The position numbers were made by a program, and so were the translations under genes. Below, in pieces: positions 55,924-64,000 of a DNA stretch of 64,000 nt; positions within the stretch are counted from its first letter, which is position 1; every line of letters begins with the position of its first letter. The stretch is from JBGRQA01 sp041725895. GTDB taxonomy: Bacteria; Bacteroidota; Bacteroidia; Bacteroidales; Marinifilaceae. The notes below the pieces were generated by a model that saw only the letters and a program-made list of their open reading frames with translations, ran no database searches and was not told the origin of the DNA. The DNA lies in the NCBI GenBank assembly GCA_041725895.1, contig JBGRQA010000002.1, positions 186,001 through 250,000 on the forward strand. Direction: 5' to 3'.

Positions 55924-57189
55924 ATGAATTGTATGATGAGAACAATATTCCTGGTGTGCCTGCTTTGGCTGCAAACCGCAATGGCGCAGGAAAGCCTGCT
56001 TACACTGGATTACTGTCAGCAGGAAGCCCGAACGAATTATCCTCTGGGAAAAGGGAAAGTTCTTTTGGAGTCATCCCTTGAGGTGCAAATGGAAAATCTT
56101 CGGACCAATTGGTTGCCTCAATTGTGGCTCAATGGAAAAGTATCATGGCAATCGGATGTTCCGGGGGTAAGTCTACCCGGTGTGAATGCTCCTCAGGCAC
56201 CCAAAGATCAATATTCAGTGAATTTGGATGTGGAGCAACTACTATTTGACGGCGGTCGCAACCGGGAGCGGTTGAAAGTGGAGGAGGCAAGTCAGAGTGT
56301 GGATCTGCAGAGTTTGGAGGTGCAGCTTTACGAATTGAGAAAGAGAGTGAATAATGGCTACTTTACCGTTTTGTTAATGCGAACAAGCAAGCAGGTTTTG
56401 GAGCACAAAGATCGAATTCTGAAGGAGAGGTTGAAAGAAGTTGCAAGCGCAGTAGCAAGTGGAACAGCATTGGCCGCCAACGAAAAATTACTGCAGGCGG
56501 AATTGCTGTTGATTGAGCAGCAGTTGCAGGAATTGGAGGCAGGAGAAAAGGCTGCACTGGATATTTTATCGGTACTGATGGGGAAATCATTGACTCCGGG
56601 CATTCCATTGCAGACTCCTTCGGTGGACTTGCAGTTGGAGCAGGCTCAAAATCGTCCGGAATATCTTTGGTATCAGCGAAAAAGAGAGGTGCTGAATGCC
56701 CAGGTTGATCTGCTTCAAAAGGATAGAATGCCTTTGTTCAGTGGATTTGGACAAGTGGGGTACGGAAATCCGGGCTTGAAATTCCTGCAGGATGAATTTG
56801 ATTCCTACTACATGGTGGGCGCACGTTTGCGTTGGAATGTATTCGATTGGAAGAAGAACCGGAGGAAGCGGCGGCTTCTTGATCTTCAGAAGGAGTTGAT
56901 CGATACCCGGGAGGAGAGTTTTACCACCAATTTGGATGCGGAACTGAAATCCCAAATGCGAAAAGTAGATCAATACAAAGTTCTATTGGCGAAGGATGAT
57001 GCAATTCTCGCCCTGAGGCAGGAGGTAACGAAAAGTGCTGCTTCCCAGTTGGAGAATGGGGTAATTACCTCGGCCGATTACCTGGAAGAACTGGATCGGG
57101 AGGTACAGGCACGGTTGAATCAGCAGGTTCATGGGATATTGTTGGAGCAGGCCAAGGTGGAATACAATCGAATTGCCGGAAAAATCTGA
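55924..57189 (+). CDS. TolC-family outer-membrane efflux protein
   Basis: A 421-residue protein with signal peptide (FLVCLLWLQTAMAQ) and the two-fold repeated long helices of TolC (about 40-230 and 245-420; LYELRKRVNNGYFTVLLM, VASAVASGTALAANEKLLQAEL, YYMVGARLRWNVFDWKKNRRK). It is a trimeric exit duct. Stop-to-start distance from tetR is 2 bases. Confidence 0.93.
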   Translation: MNCMMRTIFLVCLLWLQTAMAQESLLTLDYCQQEARTNYPLGKGKVLLESSLEVQMENLRTNWLPQLWLNGKVSWQSDVPGVSLPGVNAPQAPKDQYSVNLDVEQLLFDGGRNRERLKVEEASQSVDLQSLEVQLYELRKRVNNGYFTVLLMRTSKQVLEHKDRILKERLKEVASAVASGTALAANEKLLQAELLLIEQQLQELEAGEKAALDILSVLMGKSLTPGIPLQTPSVDLQLEQAQNRPEYLWYQRKREVLNAQVDLLQKDRMPLFSGFGQVGYGNPGLKFLQDEFDSYYMVGARLRWNVFDWKKNRRKRRLLDLQKELIDTREESFTTNLDAELKSQMRKVDQYKVLLAKDDAILALRQEVTKSAASQLENGVITSADYLEELDREVQARLNQQVHGILLEQAKVEYNRIAGKI

Positions 57190-57282
57190 AAATTGTAAAA
57201 CCATCAGGTCTGGATGTCTAATAAGAAATTAATAATAGAACGGTAAGACAGTTTTAGTTTGCCTCAAAAAAATTACGATAAT

Positions 57283-58191
57283 ATGAACACAAAAATAGGA
57301 ACCCTTACGCTCTTGTTGGCCTTACTGCTTGGGGCTTGCAGTAACAGCAACGAAAAGGCCGATGCATACGGTAATTTTGAAGCCACCGAGATTACTATTT
57401 CAGCCGAGGGCAACGGACGTATTGAATATCTGAACCTGGTGGAGGGACAGGAGTTTGAGAAGGTGCAGCAGGTGGGTTTGATTGATACCATTCAGTTGAA
57501 CCTGCAGAAATTGCAGCTAAAAGCCCAGCGGAAAGCTGTAGCGGCAGGAATCCAGGGGATTCTTTCGCGCATTGCGGTTTACGAGCAGCAATTGGTGAAT
57601 CTGGAGAAAGACCGGGTACGGGTGGAAAAGATGTACAAATCCGGGGCAGCTACGAGTAAGCAAAAGGACGATGTGGAGGGAAAGATCGATGTGGTGAAGA
57701 GAGAAGTGAGAGCTGTGAAGACTGAGAATGCAAAAGTTCTGGCCAATTTGGAAGCCCTCGACCGTCAAATTGAAAGGCTGGAGGACCAAATTCAGCGTCA
57801 GGTTGTATCTGTACCGCAACCCGGGGTGATTCTGGAAAAATATGTGGAGCCCAATGAGATGGTGAGTAGGGGAAAGCCTCTGTTCAAAATGGCAGATCTT
57901 TCGCAAATGCATTTACGGGTATATGTGAGTGGAGAACAGTTGCCAAACCTGAAAATCGGCCAGAATGTTGAAGTACAGATAGACCAGGATACAAAGGAGA
58001 ACAGTTTATTGAAAGGTTCGGTAAGTTGGATTGCCAGCCAGGCGGAATTTACCCCCAAAATCATCCAAACCAAAAAGGAGAGGGTAAAGTTGGTGTATGC
58101 GGTTAAGATATTGGTGAAAAATGATGGCCGAATTAAAATTGGAATGCCGGGCGAACTAAGATTCAAGAAGCAAGTTACAAGTAGCAAGTAA
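57283..58191 (+). CDS. HlyD-family periplasmic adaptor lipoprotein
   Basis: A 302-residue membrane fusion protein, YbhG-like. The ATG at 57283 is preferred over an upstream TTG at 57259 because it gives a clean lipoprotein signal LLALLLGACSNS. After it come a barrel-sandwich strand (GNFEATEITISAEGNGRIEYLNLVEGQ), a long coiled-coil hairpin (about 75-190) and SVPQPGVILEKYVEPNEMVSRGKPLF. The last residues KQVTSSK are coded by a CAAGTTACAAGTAGCAAG string of the dispersed intergenic type. It abuts the next ATG directly. Confidence 0.92.
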   Translation: MNTKIGTLTLLLALLLGACSNSNEKADAYGNFEATEITISAEGNGRIEYLNLVEGQEFEKVQQVGLIDTIQLNLQKLQLKAQRKAVAAGIQGILSRIAVYEQQLVNLEKDRVRVEKMYKSGAATSKQKDDVEGKIDVVKREVRAVKTENAKVLANLEALDRQIERLEDQIQRQVVSVPQPGVILEKYVEPNEMVSRGKPLFKMADLSQMHLRVYVSGEQLPNLKIGQNVEVQIDQDTKENSLLKGSVSWIASQAEFTPKIIQTKKERVKLVYAVKILVKNDGRIKIGMPGELRFKKQVTSSK

Positions 58192-59136
58192 ATGGAAGCA
58201 TCAATTCAAATACAAAATCTTGTAAAATCCTACGATTCTCAAATCGCCCTCAGGGAGGTGAGTCTGGAAGTGGAGCCGGGCGAGTTATTCGGTGTAATTG
58301 GACCCGATGGTGCCGGTAAAACCACCTTGTTTCGGATTCTCACCACATTGTTGGTACCCAACAGTGGTTCGGCAAGGGTATGTGGTATGGATGTGGTGAC
58401 GGATTACCGGAAAATCAGGACCCTCCTGGGGTATATGCCCGGCCGGTTCTCTCTGTACCAGGACTTGAGTGTAATGGAGAACCTTCAATTTTTTGCAAGT
58501 GTGTTCAATACGCGAATCGAGGACAATATGGATCTGATTAACGACATCTGGGTGCAGATTGCCCCCTTTAAAGATCGATTGGCTGGTAAACTTTCGGGGG
58601 GGATGAAGCAGAAACTTGCACTCTGTTGCGCCCTGATTCATCAACCCAAAGTATTGATATTGGATGAGCCTACTACGGGTGTGGATGCCGTATCCCGAAG
58701 GGAATTCTGGGACATGTTGAAGGGATTGAAGAAGCGGGGGATTACAATTGTGGTGGCTACCCCTTACATGGATGAGGCCGTACTTTGCGAACGGGTGGCC
58801 TTGATGCAGAACGGTGAATTGCTGCAGGTGGATACTCCAGCGGGTATAATTTCCGGATTTGAACGGGAGCTTTATGCCGTTTCCGCCTCAGATATTTACA
58901 AGCTGCTTTTGGATTTGCGCCAATATCCTTTTGCGGAATCGGTTTTCCCATTTGGACAGACCCTGCATTATACCGATAGGCGGGCAACATTTCCAACCGA
59001 AGAGATGCTTCAGTACCTGGAGGAGTTGGGCAATCAAAACCTTTCGATAGAAAAGATCATTCCCGGAATAGAGGATTGTTTTATGGCCCTGGGTGGTCAA
59101 CAAGAAGATACAATGAATAGCGGAGGCAAACAATGA
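58192..59136 (+). CDS. ABC transporter ATPase 1 (YbhF N-half-like)
   Basis: A 314-residue ATPase with Walker A GPDGAGKTT, signature LSGGMKQKLAL, Walker B VLILDEPTTGVDAVSRREFW and a C-terminal extension of about 85 residues. In E. coli YbhF two such ATPases are fused; here they are separate genes overlapping by 4 bases (atga). Confidence 0.95.
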   Translation: MEASIQIQNLVKSYDSQIALREVSLEVEPGELFGVIGPDGAGKTTLFRILTTLLVPNSGSARVCGMDVVTDYRKIRTLLGYMPGRFSLYQDLSVMENLQFFASVFNTRIEDNMDLINDIWVQIAPFKDRLAGKLSGGMKQKLALCCALIHQPKVLILDEPTTGVDAVSRREFWDMLKGLKKRGITIVVATPYMDEAVLCERVALMQNGELLQVDTPAGIISGFERELYAVSASDIYKLLLDLRQYPFAESVFPFGQTLHYTDRRATFPTEEMLQYLEELGNQNLSIEKIIPGIEDCFMALGGQQEDTMNSGGKQ

Positions 59137-59888
59137 GAGGAGAAACAAAACCAGCGGTTGTAATCCGTGCGCGGGATATGGTAAAGAAGTTTGGGGATTT
59201 CACGGCCAACGACCATCTCAACTTTGAGGTGTACAGGGGGGAAATCTTTGGTTTTTTGGGGGCCAATGGGGCCGGAAAAACCACTGCCATCCGGATTCTG
59301 TGCGGTTTATCCTATCCCACAGCGGGGGAAATAGAGGTGGCCGGATTTAATGTATACAAGCAGCGGGAGAAGTTGAAGCAAAACATCGGGTACATGAGCC
59401 AAAAGTTTTCCCTGTACGAAGATTTAACCGTTTTTGAGAACATCCGGTTCTATGGGGGAATTTATGGTTTATCCCGTACCGAAATTAAGGCGAAATCCGA
59501 TCTGCTGCTTAAAAAATTGAAGCTCGAACACGCCCGAAATAAGCGCATTGGTTCTTTACCCCTGGGTTGGAAGCAGAAACTGGCTTTTTCGGTAGCCCTT
59601 TTTCACGATCCGGAGATCGTATTCCTTGATGAACCTACCGGGGGAGTGGATCCGGTGACCCGTCGACAGTTTTGGGATCTGATTTATGAAGCTTCGCGGA
59701 AGGGAACTACGATTTTTGTAACCACTCACTATATGGATGAGGCCGAATACTGCGATCGTATCTCCATTATGGTGGATGGACGGATTCGCGCCCTGGATAC
59801 ACCTCAGAAACTGAAAGAAGAATTCGATGCACCCAATATGGATGAGGTGTTTCTTCGATTGGCAAGAGATAATAGCAGTGGAACGTAA
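59133..59888 (+). CDS. ABC transporter ATPase 2 (YbhF C-half-like)
   Basis: A 251-residue ATPase with Walker A GANGAGKTT and Walker B IVFLDEPTGGVDPVTRRQFW. The signature motif is LPLGWKQKLAF instead of LSGGQ, as in the second half of YbhF, which suggests one regular and one weak ATP site in the heterodimer. Confidence 0.95.
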   Translation: MRGETKPAVVIRARDMVKKFGDFTANDHLNFEVYRGEIFGFLGANGAGKTTAIRILCGLSYPTAGEIEVAGFNVYKQREKLKQNIGYMSQKFSLYEDLTVFENIRFYGGIYGLSRTEIKAKSDLLLKKLKLEHARNKRIGSLPLGWKQKLAFSVALFHDPEIVFLDEPTGGVDPVTRRQFWDLIYEASRKGTTIFVTTHYMDEAEYCDRISIMVDGRIRALDTPQKLKEEFDAPNMDEVFLRLARDNSSGT

Positions 59889-60025
59889 TCAATTGATTGG
59901 ATCTAACGGAGTAGGTTTTAGGCTTGGGGCTTGCAGCCAGTAGCTTGAAGCTTTCTTTGGTTCATTGTTCTGTAAACTGGCATATTGTATGTTTAATTTG
60001 ATGTTTTTTTAACGATCGATATAAG
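59889..60025. other. 137-base spacer in the efflux operon
   Basis: Contains aggcttggggcttgcagcc and agtagcttgaagcttt, members of the dispersed low-complexity family. No gene. Confidence 0.5.
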
Positions 60026-61132
60026 ATGAACAGTTTCCTCGGATTTTTAAAGAAGGAATTTTACCACATTTTCCGCGACAAGCGATCCATGATCATTCTG
60101 TTCGGAATGCCCATTGTTCAGTTGCTGCTTTTTGGTTTTGTCATTACCACCGACCTCAAAGATGTAATGCTGGCCGTAGTGGATTATTCCCACGATGAGC
60201 ATACTCGGGAGATCGTTCAAAAGATAACCTCCTCAGGCTATTTTAAGCTGGTTCGGAATCTCGATGGGGTACAGCAGGTGGACGATCTCTTTCGCCAGGG
60301 AGATGTGAAGGTGGTTATGGTATTCGAACCCGATTTCGGAAAGAAATTGGAGGTAAGGCAAGAAGCCCGGGTACAGCTGCTTACCGATGCATCGGAACCC
60401 AATATGGCCAGCATGGAGGTGAATTACCTTCAGGGAATCCTGCAAAGTTACAATGCCCGTTTGAATGTAAATGTTCGGGCACCCTACTATATTGAGCCAC
60501 GAATGCGGATGTTTTACAACCCTGAGCTGAAAAGTGTGATGATGTTTGTGCCGGGGATTATGGCCATGATACTGATGCTGGTTTCTGCCATGATTACCTC
60601 CATCTCCATTGCTCGCGAGAAGGAGCTGGGAACCATGGAGGTGCTCCTGGTTTCTCCCTTACGTCCCCTGCAGATTATTTTGGGCAAAGTGACCCCGTAC
60701 CTGTTGCTTTCCTTCATCAATGCCGTTGTAATTATCGCCATGGGGAATTTTGTGTTTGGAGTGCCCGTTCAGGGGAATTTAGTCCTGCTGCTGGCCGAAA
60801 GTATGCTGTTCATTCTGTTGGCCCTTTCCCTGGGGATCTTGATTTCCACAATTGCCAAAAGTCAACAGGTGGCCATGATGCTTTCCATGTTTGCCCTCAT
60901 GCTGCCTACCATCCTGTTGTCGGGATTTATTTTCCCCATCCGGAATATGCCCTGGATTCTGCAGGTGATCAGCAACCTGATGCCTCCCAAATGGTTTATC
61001 ATCATTGTGAAGAACATCATGCTAAAGGGAACCGGATTTGGGCATGTTTGGCTGGAAACTTTGATTCTGTTTGTGATGACTCTTGTTTTTATAGGCTTGA
61101 GTGTGAAGAAATTTAAAGTCCGATTGGAATGA
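60026..61132 (+). CDS. ABC-2 type permease 1
   Basis: A 368-residue permease: one N-terminal TM (IILFGMPIVQLLLFGFVITT), a periplasmic domain of about 150 residues and five C-terminal TMs with the conserved SISIAREKELGTMEVLLVSPLRP before the core and LLSGFIFPIRNMP near the end. Equivalent to YbhS/YbhR; it forms a heterodimer with permease 2. Confidence 0.93.
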   Translation: MNSFLGFLKKEFYHIFRDKRSMIILFGMPIVQLLLFGFVITTDLKDVMLAVVDYSHDEHTREIVQKITSSGYFKLVRNLDGVQQVDDLFRQGDVKVVMVFEPDFGKKLEVRQEARVQLLTDASEPNMASMEVNYLQGILQSYNARLNVNVRAPYYIEPRMRMFYNPELKSVMMFVPGIMAMILMLVSAMITSISIAREKELGTMEVLLVSPLRPLQIILGKVTPYLLLSFINAVVIIAMGNFVFGVPVQGNLVLLLAESMLFILLALSLGILISTIAKSQQVAMMLSMFALMLPTILLSGFIFPIRNMPWILQVISNLMPPKWFIIIVKNIMLKGTGFGHVWLETLILFVMTLVFIGLSVKKFKVRLE

Positions 61133-61159
61133 GTAGGGGAGGTAGACGATTTTTCAAGG

Positions 61160-61383
61160 CCCTGTGCGATTTTGAGGCCGCCCTTGAAGGATTTGACCGG
61201 CCCTGCGGAGTTTTGAGGCCTCCCTGCGGGACTTTGACCGGCCCTGCGGAGTTTTGAGGTCGTCCTGCGGGATTTTGACCCACCCTGCGAGGTTTTGAGG
61301 TCGCCCTGCGGGATTTTGACCGGCCCTGCGAAGTTTCAACCCGCCCTGCGGGGGTTGGATCCGCCCTGCACGGGGCTTTCACG
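61160..61383. repeat. GC-rich higher-order repeat (alternating 21/20-base monomers)
   Basis: Eleven monomers, each starting CCCTGCG or a variant, at 61160, 61181, 61201, 61222, 61242, 61263, 61283, 61304, 61324, 61344 and 61364. Two kinds alternate: 21-base A (ccctgcggagttttgagg plus 3 bases) and 20-base B (ccctgcgggattttgacc plus 2 bases), giving a 41-base repeat; the last three monomers are all 20 bases and more divergent. GC content is far above that of the surroundings. An open frame on the minus strand (61113-61448) is a by-product of the repeat. Confidence 0.95.
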
Positions 61384-61595
61384 GGTTTTTGCGGTTTTTT
61401 GTAGAGGAAAAAGAAGAGGGTAACAAAGTAGCAAGTGGTTAGTAGCAAGACACAAGAGTCTACACTTCAAATGCAAATTAAGATAGATCTTGTTTGAGTT
61501 TGGTACATGAGATTTGAGACGAATAACTTGAGGTTTGTATTGGGGAGCGAAACATTTGTCACTGGCCTTTGACCTTAAGCCTAAAAAAAGAAGAA

Positions 61596-62717
61596 ATGCG
61601 AACAGTAGGATATATACTTCAGAAAGAATTTCTGCAAATATTTCGGAACAGGGGCATGCTGCCCATTATTTTCCTGGTGCCCATTATTCAGCTTTGCGTT
61701 TTGGTGTTTGCGGCCACTTTCGAAATGAAAAACACCAATCTTTTTGTTGTAGACCGGGATTTGAGTACTTACACCCGCCAATTGACCGGAAAGTTCGATG
61801 GTTCACCTTTTTTTACGGTGAAGCAGGTTGCTTTTTCAATGGAGGAGGCCGAAGAAGCCCTCAAGCGGGATGAGGCGGATGTAGTACTGCATTTCAGGAA
61901 AGGCTTTGGCCGAAATTTGGAGAAGGAGGGCAAAGGTGAGGTGCAGATGGTGGTAAATGCCATAGATGCCAGTGCAGCCGGACTGTTTAGCGCCTATGTC
62001 CGTAATGTGATAGGCGACTACAACCGCCGGATCCAGGTAAAATCCAAACACCTGGTTTCCGGTTTTCAAAAACCAAGGCAAGTAACAAGTACCTATTCCT
62101 TTTGGTACAATCCCGAGTTGGATTACATCCAGTATATGTTGCCGGGGATTTTGGTGTTGTTGGTGACCGTAATAGGTTTGTTTCTTTCCTCCATGAATTT
62201 GGTGCGCGAGAAGGAGATCGGAACCATAGAGCAGATCAATGTGACCCCCATTAAAAAATATCAGTTCCTGATGGGGAAATTGATCCCCTTCTTGCTGATT
62301 GGCTGGTTCGAACTGGCAATAGGTTTGCTCATTGCAGTGTTTCTGTTTAAAGTTCCTTTGCTGGGATCTGCAGCTCTCATTTTTGCTGTTGCCGGAGTTT
62401 ACCTGTTGGTAATTCTTGGAATGGGACTCTTCATTTCCACCCAAACCGAAACCCAGCAGCAGGCTATGTTTATCGCCTGGTTCTTTATGGTGATCTTTAT
62501 TCTGATGAGCGGATTGTTTACCCCCATTGAGAGTATGCCCCGCTGGGGCCAGATTGTCAATTGGTTCAATCCCCTGGCTTATTTCATCAAGGTAATACGG
62601 ATGATTATGCTCAAAGGATCCGGTTTTTCGGATATTGCCCGTCCCTTTTTCATTCTTTTGGGGTATGGGGTTGCTATGCTTGCTTTAGCGGTGACTCGTT
62701 ACCGGAAAGTGGCCTGA
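61596..62717 (+). CDS. ABC-2 type permease 2
   Basis: A 373-residue permease from the ATG at 61596 (MRTVGYILQKEFLQIFRN; ribosome site aaagaaga just upstream). An upstream TTG at 61569 is less likely. Same plan as permease 1, with NLVREKEIGTIEQINVTPIKKYQ and LMSGLFTPIESMPRWGQI. The segment KPRQVTSTY (about 62083-62100) is coded by a CAAGTAACAAGT string. It is separated from permease 1 by 463 bases with the GC-rich repeat. Confidence 0.92.
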   Translation: MRTVGYILQKEFLQIFRNRGMLPIIFLVPIIQLCVLVFAATFEMKNTNLFVVDRDLSTYTRQLTGKFDGSPFFTVKQVAFSMEEAEEALKRDEADVVLHFRKGFGRNLEKEGKGEVQMVVNAIDASAAGLFSAYVRNVIGDYNRRIQVKSKHLVSGFQKPRQVTSTYSFWYNPELDYIQYMLPGILVLLVTVIGLFLSSMNLVREKEIGTIEQINVTPIKKYQFLMGKLIPFLLIGWFELAIGLLIAVFLFKVPLLGSAALIFAVAGVYLLVILGMGLFISTQTETQQQAMFIAWFFMVIFILMSGLFTPIESMPRWGQIVNWFNPLAYFIKVIRMIMLKGSGFSDIARPFFILLGYGVAMLALAVTRYRKVA

Positions 62718-62842
62718 TATTTATGAGGATTCTGGAATATTGTTAAATTTGAATTGCTATTTACCGATTAATTCGATCATTTTATCTATTCGTTTTCTCC
62801 GGTTTGAGAAAAAGTAAGTTTCTTTGAACAAAAATTGAAGGT

Positions 62843-64000
62843 ATGCTGAAAAAGCGATTGAATTTTCTTTTGGATAATGGGTGGAAGATTCTGGTGATTC
62901 TGGCTGTGAGTTACCAGGCCATGATCATTCCGTTGGATTTGCTCTTTGCTTTGCGAAACCACGAATGGTATCAGGGACTGGACTTGCTGGTTACCTTGAT
63001 TTTTATTCTGGATCTTTTGCAGAACATTAACCGGTATCGCAAGATTAAGCGGCATGCCTTTTACAAGGATATTTACTGGGATACCTATTCGGCCAAAGGA
63101 TATTTTGTTTCCGACATTCTGGCCGTATTGCCCTATGCCTTTCTGTTTGCCCACCCCGGGTTGCAGTTGCTCCGGATGTTCAAGTGGGTAAAGGTGTTGC
63201 GCACTTTTCGCTTCTACCAGATTCGGCATGTACGGCAGTCCAATCGTATTACCCTTTGGTTTCTGATGTTTGCCCTTTTTCATTTTGGGCACTTGTTTAC
63301 CTGCCTTTGGTTGGGCATTCACGGAATGGAACCGGGTTTGAGTCCCATCGACAATTACGTTCAGTCTTTCTACTGGACCATGACCACTCTGACTTCGGTT
63401 GGTTACGGCGACATCATCCCCAAAGGGAATGTGGAGATGATGTATACCGTGTTTCTGGAAGTGATTGGCTTTGCCGCCTTCGCTTTTCTGGTGGGGAACA
63501 TTGTTAGTATTTTCTCCCGAAAGGATCCGGCACAACAGCGCTTTCTGGAGAATATGGAAAAGCTGAAGGCATTGATACACTACCGGGATATCCCGGTGGA
63601 GCTGGAAAGGCGAATCAGTGATTTCTATACCTACGAATGGAAGCAGAAGCTGGGATACGACGAGAACAGCCTGCTGGATTCTCTGCCCCGGGGACTTCGT
63701 CAGGAATTGGAACTGGAGTTTCGCAAGCGTGCCATCAAAAATATTCCCATCTTTGAAGGGGTAGATGATAATTTTGTTCGGGAGGTGGCCCAGCATTTGA
63801 CCCCCCTGGTATTGACCCCGGGGGATGTGTTGTTTCGGGCGGAAGAGGAGGCTCATTCCATGTTTTTTGTACAGCGGGGGGTCCTAAAAGTATTTGCAAG
63901 AGACGAGAAGCGGGTGCTTACCCAATTGCACGAAGGAGATTTTCTGGGTGAGATTGCCATTTTTAAGCATTCGGCTCGTACGGCAACAGTAAAAGCGATC
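62843..64000 (+). CDS. Potassium-channel-like protein with cyclic-nucleotide-binding domain (partial)
   Basis: Truncated by the window end after 386 codons. Hydrophobic helices at about 15-35, 45-60, 85-105 and 130-150, pore helix with the selectivity filter TSVGYGD and inner helix (LEVIGFAAFAFLVGNIVSIFS), then a linker (RISDFYTYEWKQKLGYDE) and the start of a cNMP-binding domain (GDVLFRAEEEAHSMFFVQRGVLKVF, LHEGDFLGEIAIF, ARTATVKA). It looks like a voltage-sensor-type channel gated by cyclic nucleotide. The start ATG follows aaattgaaggt; the long open frame on the other strand (62786-63856) is its shadow. Confidence 0.93.
   Translation, partial: MLKKRLNFLLDNGWKILVILAVSYQAMIIPLDLLFALRNHEWYQGLDLLVTLIFILDLLQNINRYRKIKRHAFYKDIYWDTYSAKGYFVSDILAVLPYAFLFAHPGLQLLRMFKWVKVLRTFRFYQIRHVRQSNRITLWFLMFALFHFGHLFTCLWLGIHGMEPGLSPIDNYVQSFYWTMTTLTSVGYGDIIPKGNVEMMYTVFLEVIGFAAFAFLVGNIVSIFSRKDPAQQRFLENMEKLKALIHYRDIPVELERRISDFYTYEWKQKLGYDENSLLDSLPRGLRQELELEFRKRAIKNIPIFEGVDDNFVREVAQHLTPLVLTPGDVLFRAEEEAHSMFFVQRGVLKVFARDEKRVLTQLHEGDFLGEIAIFKHSARTATVKAI

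Noticed and set aside
61113..61448. 111-codon minus-strand frame over the GC-rich array
   Set aside because: By-product of the repeat; product is a repeat of RRAGQNPAG-like units without homology that I know.
62786..63856. 356-codon open frame on the minus strand
   Set aside because: It lies antisense to the channel gene 62843-64000, whose motifs (TSVGYGD, cNMP domain) are unmistakable; the antisense frame is Gln/His/Pro-rich and has no recognisable motif.

Overview
The window looks like chromosomal DNA of a Bacteroidota bacterium, most likely a marine member of the Bacteroidales/Marinilabiliales group (genus not resolvable from sequence alone). Supporting signs are several promoters of the Bacteroidota type (TTTG, 19 bases, TAnnTTTG), an HU-related protein of the type common in this phylum, large lipoprotein/SPOR/WD40-like envelope proteins, an ECF sigma/anti-sigma pair, FtsX-like permeases of the duplicated 8-TM type, and moderate-to-low GC. 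No rRNA, tRNA, CRISPR array, phage or intact insertion sequence was recognised.

Layout. 0.4-3 kb: clpB. 3-6.1 kb: an unusual channel-like membrane protein and a small 2Fe-2S protein. 6.3-11.5 kb: an accessory redox block in which a short-chain dehydrogenase/cupin pair has been duplicated and one copy has decayed, a cupin is fused to two BFD-type iron-sulfur domains, an HxlR regulator is divergently placed, and an octaheme hydroxylamine-oxidoreductase-like cytochrome plus a NapC/NrfH-type tetraheme quinol dehydrogenase sit between an intact and a dead HxlR copy. 12-13.5 kb: a DUF3360-type transporter followed by a 22-bp tandem repeat. 14-19 kb: HU-like protein, lipoprotein, cold-shock-domain protein, S41 peptidase-like protein, separated by long gene-free gaps. 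19.5-24.7 kb: SDR/photolyase/methyltransferase operon, YitT-family protein, DUF2784 protein. 24.8-27 kb: ECF sigma factor, membrane anti-sigma candidate and beta-barrel candidate. 27.5-28.8 kb: SPFH protein, then a gene-free stretch with an orphan terminator that may belong to a small RNA.

29.5-35.1 kb: the citrate lyase locus citD-citE-citF, (terminator), fused citX-citG, citC: subunits plus all prosthetic-group and acetylation enzymes, but no citrate transporter in view. 35.2-38 kb: PQ-loop protein and a compact signalling module (Hpt protein, STAS protein, receiver-PP2C phosphatase). 38.3-46.2 kb: TPR/WD40-like/double-SPOR protein, gcvT, comB, serC, serA, DUF1015 (serine/glycine metabolism). 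46.3-55 kb: a large BNR-repeat exported protein and two paralogous FtsX-like permeases without an ATPase partner. 55.1-62.7 kb: a TetR-regulated efflux operon (TetR, TolC, HlyD lipoprotein, two ABC ATPases, two ABC-2 permeases; YbhGFSR-like) with a very clear promoter and three operator-like palindromes, one of which is built into the terminator upstream; a GC-rich higher-order repeat splits the two permease genes. 62.8 kb to the end: a potassium-channel-like protein with a cyclic-nucleotide-binding domain, cut by the window edge.
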